Source: Rebecca billardiae RCC1528
Taxonomy: Eukaryota; Haptophyta
DNA length: 64,000 bases
Direction: 5' to 3'
NCBI GenBank assembly: GCA_965240325.2
Contig: OZ251229.1
Span: forward strand, 186,001-250,000
The notes beneath the pieces are model-generated. The model ran no database searches, was not told the DNA's origin, and saw only the letters and a program-made list of their open reading frames with translations. Shown piece after piece: positions 30,376 to 39,739 of this stretch. Made by a program: the position numbers and the translations under genes. Numbering within the stretch: the stretch's first letter is position 1; each line of letters starts with the position of its first letter.

Positions 30376-33041
30376 GCCGGTGCTGACGACGTTGCCACGT
30401 CTGCGGCGGGCGGACGTCAGTCTGCGGCGGCCCGAGGCCCGCCGCCCGCGCCCGGATTATTTTATATTTTACATTTCAAAATGTATATATAAACTCTGCC
30501 CTGGCGGGCGGGGGGGTCGGCGGGCCGTGCCAGTGCTGTCGCAATATTTCCCCAGCGGGTTCGCGTCTTTTAGCGGATTGACGGGCAGGATGACGAATAA
30601 TAACAATGCGACATACAGATGATGGTGAGCTACCCGACGGCACTGACGAATAATAACGCGACAGATGACTCTGGTGCGAGCTCACCGACAGTGTGATTGC
30701 GCGTGTATTCGTGCACCCACTGCGCTACTCGTCATCGTGCCGAGCCTTCACGACTGCGCGCACGCACTGCCAACTGATTGCCGTGCGACGGCGGCGTGCT
30801 CACTTGTACGCCTGACGGTGACGGTTTGTTCTTGGAGCTAAACACGAAAACAGTTCAAGTTGTGGCGGAGTGTGATGTCATGATTCATTTGTTCAGGTCG
30901 TCCGGAAGTTAGTGCATCCTACCGAATTCTGTCTCTCTGTAGTCTCTGTCTCTCTATGTTGATTTAGCTGAGATCGTGTGTCGCCAGGATGCCAATGTCC
31001 GCACCGGGCACGCGCTCGTCGGCGCTCGCCGCTCCGCGCGCCAGGTCCGGCACTCGCACGTTCGGCGGTATCAGGAGCTCTCGGTGGTGCGCGCGCGCGC
31101 AGTGCGAGAGCGTGTGCCACTCGCGATCGAGGGTGGGCACGACTACGAGCTGCTCGAGCAGGCACATGAAGCGCAGCGCATGTGCCACTGGCTTCACGAC
31201 GTCGGCCTCGTCCCGCAGCGCCCGTGCCATGGTGGAGGATGGCGCGGCGATCTTGCACGCGCGACGTTGCATCTCTTTGCGAGTGAGCGCCCTGGAACGG
31301 TTGTATCGCGCTGTCGCCTCAGTCGTCGACTCGCGAAGACGCGATTCCTGCCACGGCGGCAGACCCAGCAGGTGCGTGCGGTGCGCCTCGTACGCCGCTT
31401 TGCGCTGCGCCTCCGTCGCATTGGCCACCGTCGACGCAATGCAGGCCGGACGTGGGTTGAGCGATCTTTGGCCGCGATCGCGAAAGATGATCGCTACCGG
31501 GTCTTGTACGCAAACGGATTTGCATGCGCCCGTTCCTTGAGAAGTTGTGGCACGCGACAGTCCGGTGCGCGGATTCCGGCGATCGAGTTCAGAAGGCCGC
31601 GCCAAATCGTGCGTCGCGTGCGATGGCGCTTCCCGCCCGCGAGACGCCTCGTGATGAGGGCTTTCTCGCACCGAGCCCGACGCGCGACGGTGGATCACGC
31701 GAGGTGGCTGTCATGCGCAGCGCTTGCTACTATGGCCGGTGCGAGCGCTCGACGTGCAAGTCAGGCGAGGACCGCCCCAGGTCGCACGATCGTGTCGACG
31801 CGCCGAGCGTACCGCTCCAAACGCGTCGATTTCGCCCCCGTTCGACCTGCACGCGAGACGACGAGGGCAGCAATCGCAAATCGGGCGAAAACCCCCCTCG
31901 GGAGTCCTCTCACGATGTCCGCGCCGGCGTTGGATTTGGCGCGCGCCGCCCATGCGCTCCGCGCCATGACGCAACTCTTTTTCGGCCGAGCGTCCCCAGT
32001 GGGAGCTGCGAGGGCGCCCGGTAGTGAGCGAAGCGACCCGGCAGTGAGCGAGGCGATTTTCTTTTCTCTGCGAGGCGATTTTCTTTTTTCTTTTTCTTTT
32101 TCTTATCTTTTTCCCGGGCACTACAAGGGGCGGACCTACGGCCCGCCATTATTTATTTATTATATATATATGAATATGTCTAGCCGTCCTCGAAGCGCCT
32201 GCGCCATCCAGATCGGCAGCGAGGAGGCGAGGCACACGCCGGGCCGAGGGCGGAGCCACGCGGCGAGATACCAGACTTTATACATATTGTATCATAATAT
32301 GGGATTTTGGTCCTCGGAAACAAAGTGCGAGCGGCAGCCAGCGCTCGGGCCGAGCGCGCGCAGCTTGGAAGGCGCAGCTCGAGAGCCGCCAAGCCACACG
32401 AGAGCAAGGCACGAAGCACCATCGTGCAGAGGGCATCGCGAAGATGCGGGCCGGAAACAGCTGCAGCCATCATGCCAGTGGGCACTTCCGAAGGGCGTTC
32501 GCTGCGAGTGAGCGAGAGGCACTGGACTGCGCTCGGCGCCTGATGGAAAAACCCAGTTCGCCAATAATTGGCCGTCCTGTGCCGCCGCCAACCTTGCCTA
32601 TTTGCCTAGGGCCCAGGAGCATCACAGCTGAGTAGGTTGTTCGGGGTCGTTGTGCGAGCGATAGAGCAGGCTCGAAAGTCCCTCGTGGCATGAGAAGCCA
32701 GGGTGGCCAAGATGGCAGCCGGACTTGAGCTCGGCCGCCTGGCTCGGGCCGAATGGCAGGCAGGTGTTGATATGCTGGCGCATTGCGCTCCCTCTGCCCT
32801 CAGGCTCCCACCGTCCGCTCTTAAGACAATCAGTCGTTATATATATTGTATGCCAATAATAACCCCACATATATATTTAAGCTTATTCGATCAGCGCGCT
32901 GTCGTCTTATTCTTAAGTGCTACTAAGTACTAGGCCGCGGTAGTAGTACTTAACTAACTGCTCAGTGACGACTCTTACCGTATCTGCTTCTGATGTCGTC
33001 GCCGTACACGTGTCCGAGCAGTGGCGGAGCAGTCAGCGTCC
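30376..33041. other. gene-poor interval of lower GC
   Basis: Between the orphan gene and the DUF1214 gene. Contains TA-rich stretches (30455-30490, 32150-32175, 32830-32880), a T-rich polypyrimidine tract (about 32060-32112), and open frames on both strands at 30964-32511. Only one minus-strand frame has protein-like composition and is listed separately with low confidence. Confidence 0.5.
30964..31698 (-). CDS. hypothetical protein, doubtful
   Basis: A 244-residue frame with more balanced composition than its overlaps. It has a helical, charged middle (ATEAQRKAAYEAHRTHLLGL) and RFMCLLEQLVVVPTLDREWH near the end. No family recognised and no splice-supported extension found. The plus strand is open over the same DNA (to 32511), so this may be chance. 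The minus frame is preferred for its lower arginine/histidine content. Confidence 0.3.
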   Translation of the reverse strand: MIHRRASGSVRESPHHEASRGREAPSHATHDLARPSELDRRNPRTGLSRATTSQGTGACKSVCVQDPVAIIFRDRGQRSLNPRPACIASTVANATEAQRKAAYEAHRTHLLGLPPWQESRLRESTTEATARYNRSRALTRKEMQRRACKIAAPSSTMARALRDEADVVKPVAHALRFMCLLEQLVVVPTLDREWHTLSHCARAHHRELLIPPNVRVPDLARGAASADERVPGADIGILATHDLS

Positions 33042-34361
33042 TTATAGCAGCAGCGCGTCGTACGTGCTGAGCGTGCACGCGGGCTGCGGCAGCTCCGCGT
33101 CGGGCACGCCGGGCCTGATCCACCGCCACGTCATCACGCCGCACGTGTGCCCGCACGGGTCGAGCCAGTTGGCGGGCGCGCCGGGCGCGCCGCCCTTGCC
33201 TCCGAGCGCGCGCGGCGGCGGGCGGTGGCTGACAACGACGCACACGGAGCCGTCGGCGGCGTACTCGGCCGAGAGCTTATTCACGTGCACGCGCTCGTGC
33301 CGGTAGTCGAGCGACTCCATCCAGTGGTTGCACAGCACGAAGTTCCAGTTGTCGCACGGCGGCGGTGCCGCGCGCACGACCAGAGCCTCTGCGTGCCCCA
33401 CCCGCCAGTACGAGTGGTAGTAGCGGATGTTCGGGTCGCCGCCCGCCTTGTTCGAGCGCTCGACGTCGAAGAGCGGCAGCGTGTTCACGTGCGGCTGGAA
33501 CGAGCGGATCCACCCGTTGAACATGAGCGGCGCGCCCGCGACGAGCAGCGCCGTCTTGCGGAGGCCCTCCTCTAGCTGCGCCGGGCTCAGCTGGCGCCGG
33601 GCGGCCGCGGCCGCGCCGCCGCTGTCGGCCGAGCCGTCGGGGCCGACGAGCTCGACGTCGAGGCGCGCCGGCGTCTCGCGCGCGCGGTCGAGGAACGTGT
33701 GCCGCACGAGCAGCATCCCGTCGCGCGGCTCGCGAGCAGAGCGCAGCCAGTTCAGCGCGCCGTCCGGCCGCTCGGGCGCCACCCACAGCTCGATGTACCC
33801 ACCTGGGTACTCGGACGCGCTGCGGCCGGCCGGGGGCGGGCACGGGCGGAGCTCGCTCGACTCGGCGTACGAGACGGTCTGCAGCCCACCCGGCGCGCCG
33901 TACGACCCCGCCTGCACGCCGAAGCCCAGGTACGCCACCGTGCCGCGCGCGCCGTGCACGCGGTACGTGCGCGCGCCCTCGATGGCCGCGTTCTCGTACA
34001 GGTTGTCGGGCGAGTCGGAGCCGAGCTTGACGGGGGCCTCGCGGAGGCCGTTGGCGATGGAGACGAGGCGCGGCGCGAGCGGGTCCGACGCCTCGATGAA
34101 GTTCTCCAGCCCGCCGCGCACGAGCCGTGTCAGGTAGCGGTACGCCTCGGCCTGCGTGAGCGCGTCGCGCGGCGCGCCGGGCGCGAGGATGGCCGCGCCC
34201 GCGCCCTTGAGCTGCTCGCAGAACTCCTCCCATGCGGCGCCGCTGGCCACGTTCTGGTAGCTCTCGTCCGCCTCGCTCGAGCCGCGCAGCGCCAGCACCC
34301 ACCGCCGGTACCGCCTGTACGCGTTGAGGAGCCGCGCGACGAGCCGGCCGATGAATCCCAT
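33042..34361 (-). CDS. DUF1214 domain protein
   Basis: A 439-residue single-exon protein if started at MGFIGRLVARLLNAY (34361); an upstream in-frame ATG at 34499 would add 46 unlikely residues. SPDNLYENAAIEGARTYRVH followed by GTVAYLGFGVQ is the start of a DUF1214 domain, a beta-rich module common in bacterial and algal proteins of unknown function. Later pieces (GGYIELWVAPERP, NWLRSAREPRDGMLLVRHTF) fit the same domain, which extends to about residue 240. The C-terminal part (NFVLCNHWMESLDYRHERVH, GVMTWRWIRPG) matches the extended form seen in many algal homologues. No catalytic residues can be assigned. Confidence 0.75.
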   Translation of the reverse strand: MGFIGRLVARLLNAYRRYRRWVLALRGSSEADESYQNVASGAAWEEFCEQLKGAGAAILAPGAPRDALTQAEAYRYLTRLVRGGLENFIEASDPLAPRLVSIANGLREAPVKLGSDSPDNLYENAAIEGARTYRVHGARGTVAYLGFGVQAGSYGAPGGLQTVSYAESSELRPCPPPAGRSASEYPGGYIELWVAPERPDGALNWLRSAREPRDGMLLVRHTFLDRARETPARLDVELVGPDGSADSGGAAAAARRQLSPAQLEEGLRKTALLVAGAPLMFNGWIRSFQPHVNTLPLFDVERSNKAGGDPNIRYYHSYWRVGHAEALVVRAAPPPCDNWNFVLCNHWMESLDYRHERVHVNKLSAEYAADGSVCVVVSHRPPPRALGGKGGAPGAPANWLDPCGHTCGVMTWRWIRPGVPDAELPQPACTLSTYDALLL

Positions 34362-35511
34362 GGCGGCCGTGGGCGCGGTCTTGATGACAATAACCTGAGC
34401 AATCCGGTGGCACGGTCCTGTGCGTGCTACCTCAGTGACCATGTGCTCAGCATCGGATACGACGACTCCCTCACTCCCGCGGCCAACGCGCTCCGACATC
34501 CTCCATTGAACTCCATTCAGTACTTCGACAGACGAATCAGGAGAGCTGCGCCCTCGTGCCTGTGTCTTTAAATCATAGAATTAGTATGAGGAAGTTCGCA
34601 CTGACGCGCTGCGACACGCCGACGACATCAGGGTGTGGGACTCTGTGCGCCTACAGTTTACTAAGAATAAGAGACGCACACAGCTCAGGCAGGCGAGAAC
34701 AGTACGGTTCAAGCTAATACGTCGTATTGTACTATACTATACTAGTAGTAGCTAGTAGTAACAGACTAGTCAGACTACAGACTCAGTTACAGAGTACGTA
34801 GACTACTCGGACTAAATAGGAGTAATACAGGCAATCGCGGGCAATAAGGAGCTGACAGCTGTCACGTTAAGAAACTGGGGCTTGCTATCTGCGGATCTGG
34901 CCTAGAAACTGAGACTAGCGATTGGCTGGTTCGCTATACGCGCATAGTCACACTAAGAAACCGGGACTATGTCGTCGCGGCTCGGACGAGTGGTCGACGC
35001 CGCCAGGCGCCGCGACCGGTCGGCCCGGTGCGGGCCGTGCGGGACGGGCGGCGCGCGGCCCGCGACTACGAACTCGCACAGGCCAAGTCCCGACTCTTCT
35101 GAGGACTGACTCCTGGCTGGCCAGTGCACCACTGCACCGCAGCATCCATGCAACATCATGCCAGATTTACTGCTCCAAAATGGCCCAAACTTTTCTTCCG
35201 GGCCGCCTCGCCGGCCAGTACTAGAGTAGAGTACGCGGTAAGTCGGTAACTTAAGCCTTAAGGCCTAAATAAATACTACTAGACTCAGCGCCAGCGGGGC
35301 CGCGGCTCTGCCCCCTGCGCCCCCCGCGCCTGCGCGGCGGGCGGCGGACCTGCTAGCTAAGAATAAACTGAGACTCCGTAGGCGCTCGGGCTACCGAACG
35401 GCTAAGAAACCGAGACTATTGCCGTGAGTGAGAGATCTCTCGGACTTCTTATTAGTTATTGCCCGCGATTGCCTGTAACTAGCCTGAGTCTGCTCCGAAG
35501 ACTGCGGCCAC
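34362..35511. other. intergenic with short subterminal repeats
   Basis: No gene. From 34652 it lies inside the TIR-bounded segment. Five related words of the type TAAGAAACYGRGACT occur at about 34868, 34902, 34953, 35356 and 35402, all on the plus strand. A hyper-GC patch at 35005-35070 lies among AGTA/GACT-rich DNA. Confidence 0.6.
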
Positions 35512-36234
35512 TCAGAAAGGCCACCACGCCGGCGCAGCCTGGGAGCTCCCGCGGGCACGCTCCGCCGCCTTCTCGCTCACGTACACCTCGAGCTCGACGA
35601 GCCGGAGTGCGCCGCTGGGCCAGCCGATGATCCTCTCATACGCGGTGCCTGGGGCGGAGGACGCCTGGCGCAGGTCGCCGCCTGCGCTCAGGATGTCCTC
35701 GGTGCCCGGCCCGGTGATGCCGCCCATCACGGCGGCCTGGCCGCGCCCGATGACCAGGTCCGCCGCGCCGAAGCACGGCCCGGACGAGGCGTAGTCGAAG
35801 AGGCACGCGTCCCCGCCCGGGAAGACGGGCGCCTTGCGCCAGCCGCCGCCGCCGTCATCCACAAACAGGAACGCCGCCATCGACTGGCCGTAGTCGTCCG
35901 AGCTGCGCCAGCCGAGCGGGTTGAAGCCGCCGAGAGTGGCGCCGCTACGCGCGCGCGCGACCACCAGGCCCGAGCCCTTGTTGTCCACGCAGCTGTGGAA
36001 CGCGCCCGCGGACCAGCCGTCGACGCTCGCCTTGAAGCAGCGCACGAGCTCGACCGACTGTGGGTCGAGCGAAGTGCCCTGGAGCAGCGGCGTGGGCAGC
36101 GGCAGCTGCTTCGGCGCGATGCCCGCGGCGCTCAGCGGGTCGGGCAGCCTGACACCACTGGCGGGCGCAGCGACGAGCAGCACAGCCGCGAGAAGAGCAG
36201 CTCGTCGCGACATGATGGCCGTCGCCGTCGCCAT
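35512..36234 (-). CDS. secreted TLDc-like domain protein
   Basis: A 240-residue single-exon protein. The start at 36234 (MATATAIMSRRAALLAAVLL) gives a classic signal peptide cleaved after PASG; longer upstream frames lack support. The region FHSCVDNKGSGLVVARARSG-ATLGGFNPLGW followed by AAFLFVDD is the TLDc pattern ('fh..cD.kgptl.li....g.ifGgf....W'), and FDYASSGPCFGAADLVIG fits its second half. TLDc proteins of animals interact with the V-ATPase and affect oxidative stress; secreted algal forms are uncharacterised. LVELEVYVSE closes the domain as in other members. The gene lies wholly inside the 2.55-kb TIR-bounded segment. Confidence 0.75.
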   Translation of the reverse strand: MATATAIMSRRAALLAAVLLVAAPASGVRLPDPLSAAGIAPKQLPLPTPLLQGTSLDPQSVELVRCFKASVDGWSAGAFHSCVDNKGSGLVVARARSGATLGGFNPLGWRSSDDYGQSMAAFLFVDDGGGGWRKAPVFPGGDACLFDYASSGPCFGAADLVIGRGQAAVMGGITGPGTEDILSAGGDLRQASSAPGTAYERIIGWPSGALRLVELEVYVSEKAAERARGSSQAAPAWWPF

Positions 36235-36275
36235 CGTGGTCAGTACTGGTACTGTACCAGTAAGATCGTTCACCG

Positions 36276-36845
36276 GTGGCACTCGCCCCCCCGCTTGGAC
36301 ACCCCCCGGGGTGTAGCCAGGGAGGTGCCAGCAGCAGCGCCGGCGCTCAAGCACCACCCGTCGCGCCGCGTGGCGACCCCCCCGTGGTGGGGCGTGGCCC
36401 GCCGGCCAAACGGAGCCGCCCGGATTCCGATACCCTGCAGCAGCCTCTCTGGCCTGGCGCCCCCGCTCCTGACCAGCCCAGACCCCCGACGCCTGCGGTG
36501 CCGGAGGCCCCGCCCCTACGCAAGTCTGCCAGGCTGTGCCAGCGCCGCACGCGCGGCGCGGCCATGACTGCAGCTCCACACCGGCAAAACGACGCTTCGC
36601 GCGCACCCGGCGCGCCGACACAGCCTGCCCGGGAGAAGCCAGCAGGGGCTGACCTTGGGCAGCAGCCATACATGCAGGCCAGCATGAGCGGCGGGGTGGC
36701 ATCAGAGCCGGCCCCGGCCCGCAAACGCAAACAGCCGGACGCCCCGGCCCACACAGCTGATGCGCCAGCAAACCCTGCTCCGGGCCACAGAACCCTGCCG
36801 CCGGCTTTGAGGCCGACACGCCACACTGGGGCACATATCACCTGA
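36276..36845 (+). CDS. hypothetical Pro-rich frame, doubtful
   Basis: A 189-residue frame rich in Pro, Ala and Arg. EAPPLRKSARLCQRR resembles the 'P.rRSaR' motif between integrase and reverse transcriptase of copia-type polyproteins, and RKRKQPDAPAH could be a nuclear signal, but nothing else of a retrotransposon is seen. The minus strand is open too. It may be a relic or chance. Confidence 0.2.
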   Translation: MALAPPLGHPPGCSQGGASSSAGAQAPPVAPRGDPPVVGRGPPAKRSRPDSDTLQQPLWPGAPAPDQPRPPTPAVPEAPPLRKSARLCQRRTRGAAMTAAPHRQNDASRAPGAPTQPAREKPAGADLGQQPYMQASMSGGVASEPAPARKRKQPDAPAHTADAPANPAPGHRTLPPALRPTRHTGAHIT

Positions 36846-37306
36846 GGGCCGGGCCTTCTGTGTGATAAGCTACCCCAGTCATGCCGCTTGATACACACCT
36901 TCCCCAACTGACAGTGGGGCTCTACATTCCCTACTACATCCTCATCCTGTCGGCGCGCTGTCGCATCGGCGCCCAGTCGGCGAGTTCGGACGACGACGTT
37001 TTGTGGACGACGGTGGGGCGAGGACGACGGGCGCTGGCGCGCCGCGAGGCGGCCGCAGCCCTCATCCAGGCCTCGCAGGCGGACGGCTGAACGAATTTTT
37101 CCGGCGGCGCTACCATCGGCGACGGCTTCATGGGCGGTGACAGTTGGCGGGCGTCAATCTCGCCTGCCTGAGCTGTGTGCGTCTCTTATTCTTAGTAAAC
37201 TGTACCCCCATACACTCTCTAACTCGGTCGCTCGTGCGGCGCACACCTGGGCGCAGAGGAATCTGGAACCCGCCGGGCGCGCGCGCCTCACTCAACAGCG
37301 AGCTGA

Positions 37307-39235
37307 ATGCTGTGCCTCGTCGTGGCCGCGTGTTCGCTCGCGGGCGGTGGCGCCCCGTCGGCGGTGGCGGCCCGCACGCGCGAGATGCGCTCAGCCATCG
37401 CGCGCGACACGTGGCGCGCCACCGCCCTCTCCGAGCCCGAGGAGCGCGAGGGCGTCCGCTGGGACCTGCGCGAGCGCACGCGGCTGTTCGACGCGGTCCC
37501 GGACGCGCGCGAGAAGCTGGAGGAGTTCCTCGGGCTGGCGGGCACGTACTACCTGAACGGGCTGTCGAGCTGCCGCATCGGCGAGCGCCTCGTCCACCCC
37601 TTCGAGGCCCACGGCTACGTCAAGGCGCTCACCTTCCACGGCGACGGCACGGCGACGTACCGCGCGCGCGTCGTGCAGACGCCGTGCGCCGCGCTCGAGC
37701 GGCAGAGCGGCACGGTGCTCTTCCGCGGCGTGATGTCGTACGCGGTGCGTCCTGGGACGCCCGGCCCGCTCGGCGCGCTCGCGCCGCTCCTCAACGCGCT
37801 CTCGCCGCAGGAGCGCAACACGGCCAACCTGTGCACGCGCCTCTGGCCGCCCACGCAGCACGCGGGGCCGTCGGCGGTCGAGCCGGTGCTCATCGCGGGG
37901 GGCGACAACGGCGTGCCGTTCGCACTGGACCCCGAGACGCTCGAGACGCGCGGCCCGCTGCCCAGCTCGAACGCCGCCTTCCGCGCGCTCGCGGGCAAGC
38001 GGCTGCTCGCGCACACGCGGTACGACGCGTCACGCGGCCGCGTGGTGTTTGCGGCGTCCGACATCGAGCTCGGACCGGGTGGCGCGCGCTCGCGGCTCGA
38101 GTTCTGGGAGGTGGACGCGCAGGGCGAGGTGGTGTCGCACGCGCAGCACGGCACCGACTTCATGGTGATGCACGACTTCGCCATCACCGAGCACTACTAC
38201 GTCGTGCCCAAGAACCCCGCGCGGCTGGAGTGGCGCGGGCTCGGCCGCTTCCTCCTCGGCCTCAGCCGCGGCGTGGGCGTGTTCGACATGGCGCGCGAGC
38301 AGCAGACGGCGGTCCTGCTGATCCCGCGCGGGCACGCGCGGGAGGAGCGGCGCGTGGTCGAGGCGCCCGCCGGCGGCTTCTTCACCTCCTTCCACTTCGG
38401 GCCGTGCTACGAGCGCGACGGCGGCGCGGCGGCGAGCGGCGCGAGCGCGGGCGCGGGCGAGGGCGAGGGGGCGCGCGCGGGCGCGGGCGCGGGCGCGCGC
38501 GCGGGCGCGGGCCAGCTGGTCGTGCACGCCAACGTGTTCGACCAGTACCGCTTCGGCGGCGAGATGGGCTTCGTCGCCGAGGCAGACGACTTCGACCCGA
38601 TCGGCTGGTCCGCCTCAGAGGACGCGCCGCCGCCGCGGCTCGACCGCATCGTGATTGACCTGGAGTCTGCCGCGGTCGTGTCGCGCGAGCGGCTGGGCGC
38701 GACGTGTGCGCGGCTGCACTCGGCGCCGCCGCCGCCGGACGAGCCCGAGGCGTTCGACGTGCCGGTGGACATGCCCACGCTGCACCCGCTGCGCGACGGG
38801 CAGCCCGCGCGGTACTGCTACTGCACCGGCGGCGCCCGGCTCGAGGGCTGGTTCCCTTGGAACTCGGTCGTGAAGCTCGACCTGGGCGAGGGCGTGCCGG
38901 ACGGGCGGCGCGCGGCCGCGTGGGCGGCGGCCGAGACGTCGGTCGTCTCCGAGCCCATGTTCCTGCCGCGCGCCGACGGCGGGCTCGTGTGGCGCGGCGC
39001 GGAGCACGAGGACGACGGCTGGCTCGTCTCCGTCGTGCACGACACGGTGGGCGGCACGTGCGAGCTCGTCGTCTTCGACGCGGCGTTGTTTGAGCAGGGC
39101 CCGTTTGCGGCCGTGCAGCTGGGCGAGCTGTACCCGTGGGACGTGCACGGCCAGTGGGTGCCGCACCCGCGCGCAGCGGGGGCGGAGGCGGCCGCCGCGT
39201 CGCACGGCCCCGGGCAGCCCGGCGTCGGCGCCTGA
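37307..39235 (+). CDS. carotenoid cleavage dioxygenase
   Basis: A single-exon, 642-residue member of the RPE65/CCD/NCED family, non-heme iron enzymes that cut carotenoid double bonds to apocarotenals. The four iron histidines are readable: H236 (LLAHTRYD), H289 (MVMHDFAITEHYYV), H363 (TSFHFGPCYE) and H614 (PWDVHGQWVP). The usual 'FH..NAyE' third motif is altered to FHFGPCYE, keeping the His and Glu. A hydrophobic N-terminus (MLCLVVAACSLAGGG) could start plastid targeting. A Gly/Ala/Arg-rich insert (about residues 375-405) interrupts the fold between the third histidine and VVHANVFD. Substrate and cleavage position cannot be told. Confidence 0.85.
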   Translation: MLCLVVAACSLAGGGAPSAVAARTREMRSAIARDTWRATALSEPEEREGVRWDLRERTRLFDAVPDAREKLEEFLGLAGTYYLNGLSSCRIGERLVHPFEAHGYVKALTFHGDGTATYRARVVQTPCAALERQSGTVLFRGVMSYAVRPGTPGPLGALAPLLNALSPQERNTANLCTRLWPPTQHAGPSAVEPVLIAGGDNGVPFALDPETLETRGPLPSSNAAFRALAGKRLLAHTRYDASRGRVVFAASDIELGPGGARSRLEFWEVDAQGEVVSHAQHGTDFMVMHDFAITEHYYVVPKNPARLEWRGLGRFLLGLSRGVGVFDMAREQQTAVLLIPRGHAREERRVVEAPAGGFFTSFHFGPCYERDGGAAASGASAGAGEGEGARAGAGAGARAGAGQLVVHANVFDQYRFGGEMGFVAEADDFDPIGWSASEDAPPPRLDRIVIDLESAAVVSRERLGATCARLHSAPPPPDEPEAFDVPVDMPTLHPLRDGQPARYCYCTGGARLEGWFPWNSVVKLDLGEGVPDGRRAAAWAAAETSVVSEPMFLPRADGGLVWRGAEHEDDGWLVSVVHDTVGGTCELVVFDAALFEQGPFAAVQLGELYPWDVHGQWVPHPRAAGAEAAAASHGPGQPGVGA

Positions 39236-39739
39236 CCGGGCGAAGAGCGCCGTCATCGCTGGGGCCGCGCCAGCGGCGCCATCCACGCCGCCACGGGACC
39301 GGGTGCATGATTTTACTATGCCGTAACTATGCGCTGGCCGCGGGACCTCAGCTGCATGCAGACTCAGTGCGTGCATGCTCACTAAACACTATACGACGAC
39401 GATAAGATCCGCCAGCAATAATATAGCAGCATGCGCCGATGCGGCGCGGTGAGTCATCACTGCTACTTATTATATTCCTTGCCGCCAATTACTTATATTT
39501 TTATTCATTTTTGCGACCTCGGACCTTAGTACAAGTCCGAGGCCGAGGCCGGGCCGGCGACAATACGTTCTAAAGTGGTCACATCGTCATCAAGCTGTGC
39601 GCTGGCGACGCGCTGCTGCCTGCCATTGAGCAGCGTGCGCAGTGCCGCTGCCACTACCAATCGATGAGCCCGTCCGTGCCGCTGCCCACTCAGTCTCAGG
39701 GGCGCTTCTCACAGACAGTCACAGTCGTCTCACGCGTCG
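39236..39739. other. convergent intergenic region
   Basis: Lies between the 3' ends of the CCD gene (+) and the Ldh2 gene (-). AT-rich around 39460-39520; no gene or repeat recognised. Confidence 0.5.

Larger units (their letters stand above)
34652..37204. mobile_element. putative TA-flanked TIR element carrying a TLDc gene
   Basis: 34652-34698 and 37158-37204 are perfect 47-bp inverted repeats 2.55 kb apart. Outermost bases read TACAGTTT...AAACTGTA, that is TA followed by CAGT termini, as expected for Tc1/mariner-type elements that duplicate a TA target. The interior has repeated subterminal words, a secreted TLDc gene and a Pro-rich frame, but no transposase with a DDE motif was recognised. 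A solo related terminus lies at 16613-16665. Either a non-autonomous element with cargo, or two unrelated insertions in opposite orientation. Confidence 0.55.

Noticed and set aside
30976-32511. 511-codon plus-strand frame
   Set aside because: Arg/His-rich with no motif and no splice or start support; overlaps a more protein-like minus frame.
36276-36845. Copia-type retrotransposon
   Set aside because: Only a short 'LRKSARL' motif; no protease, integrase, reverse transcriptase or LTRs seen.
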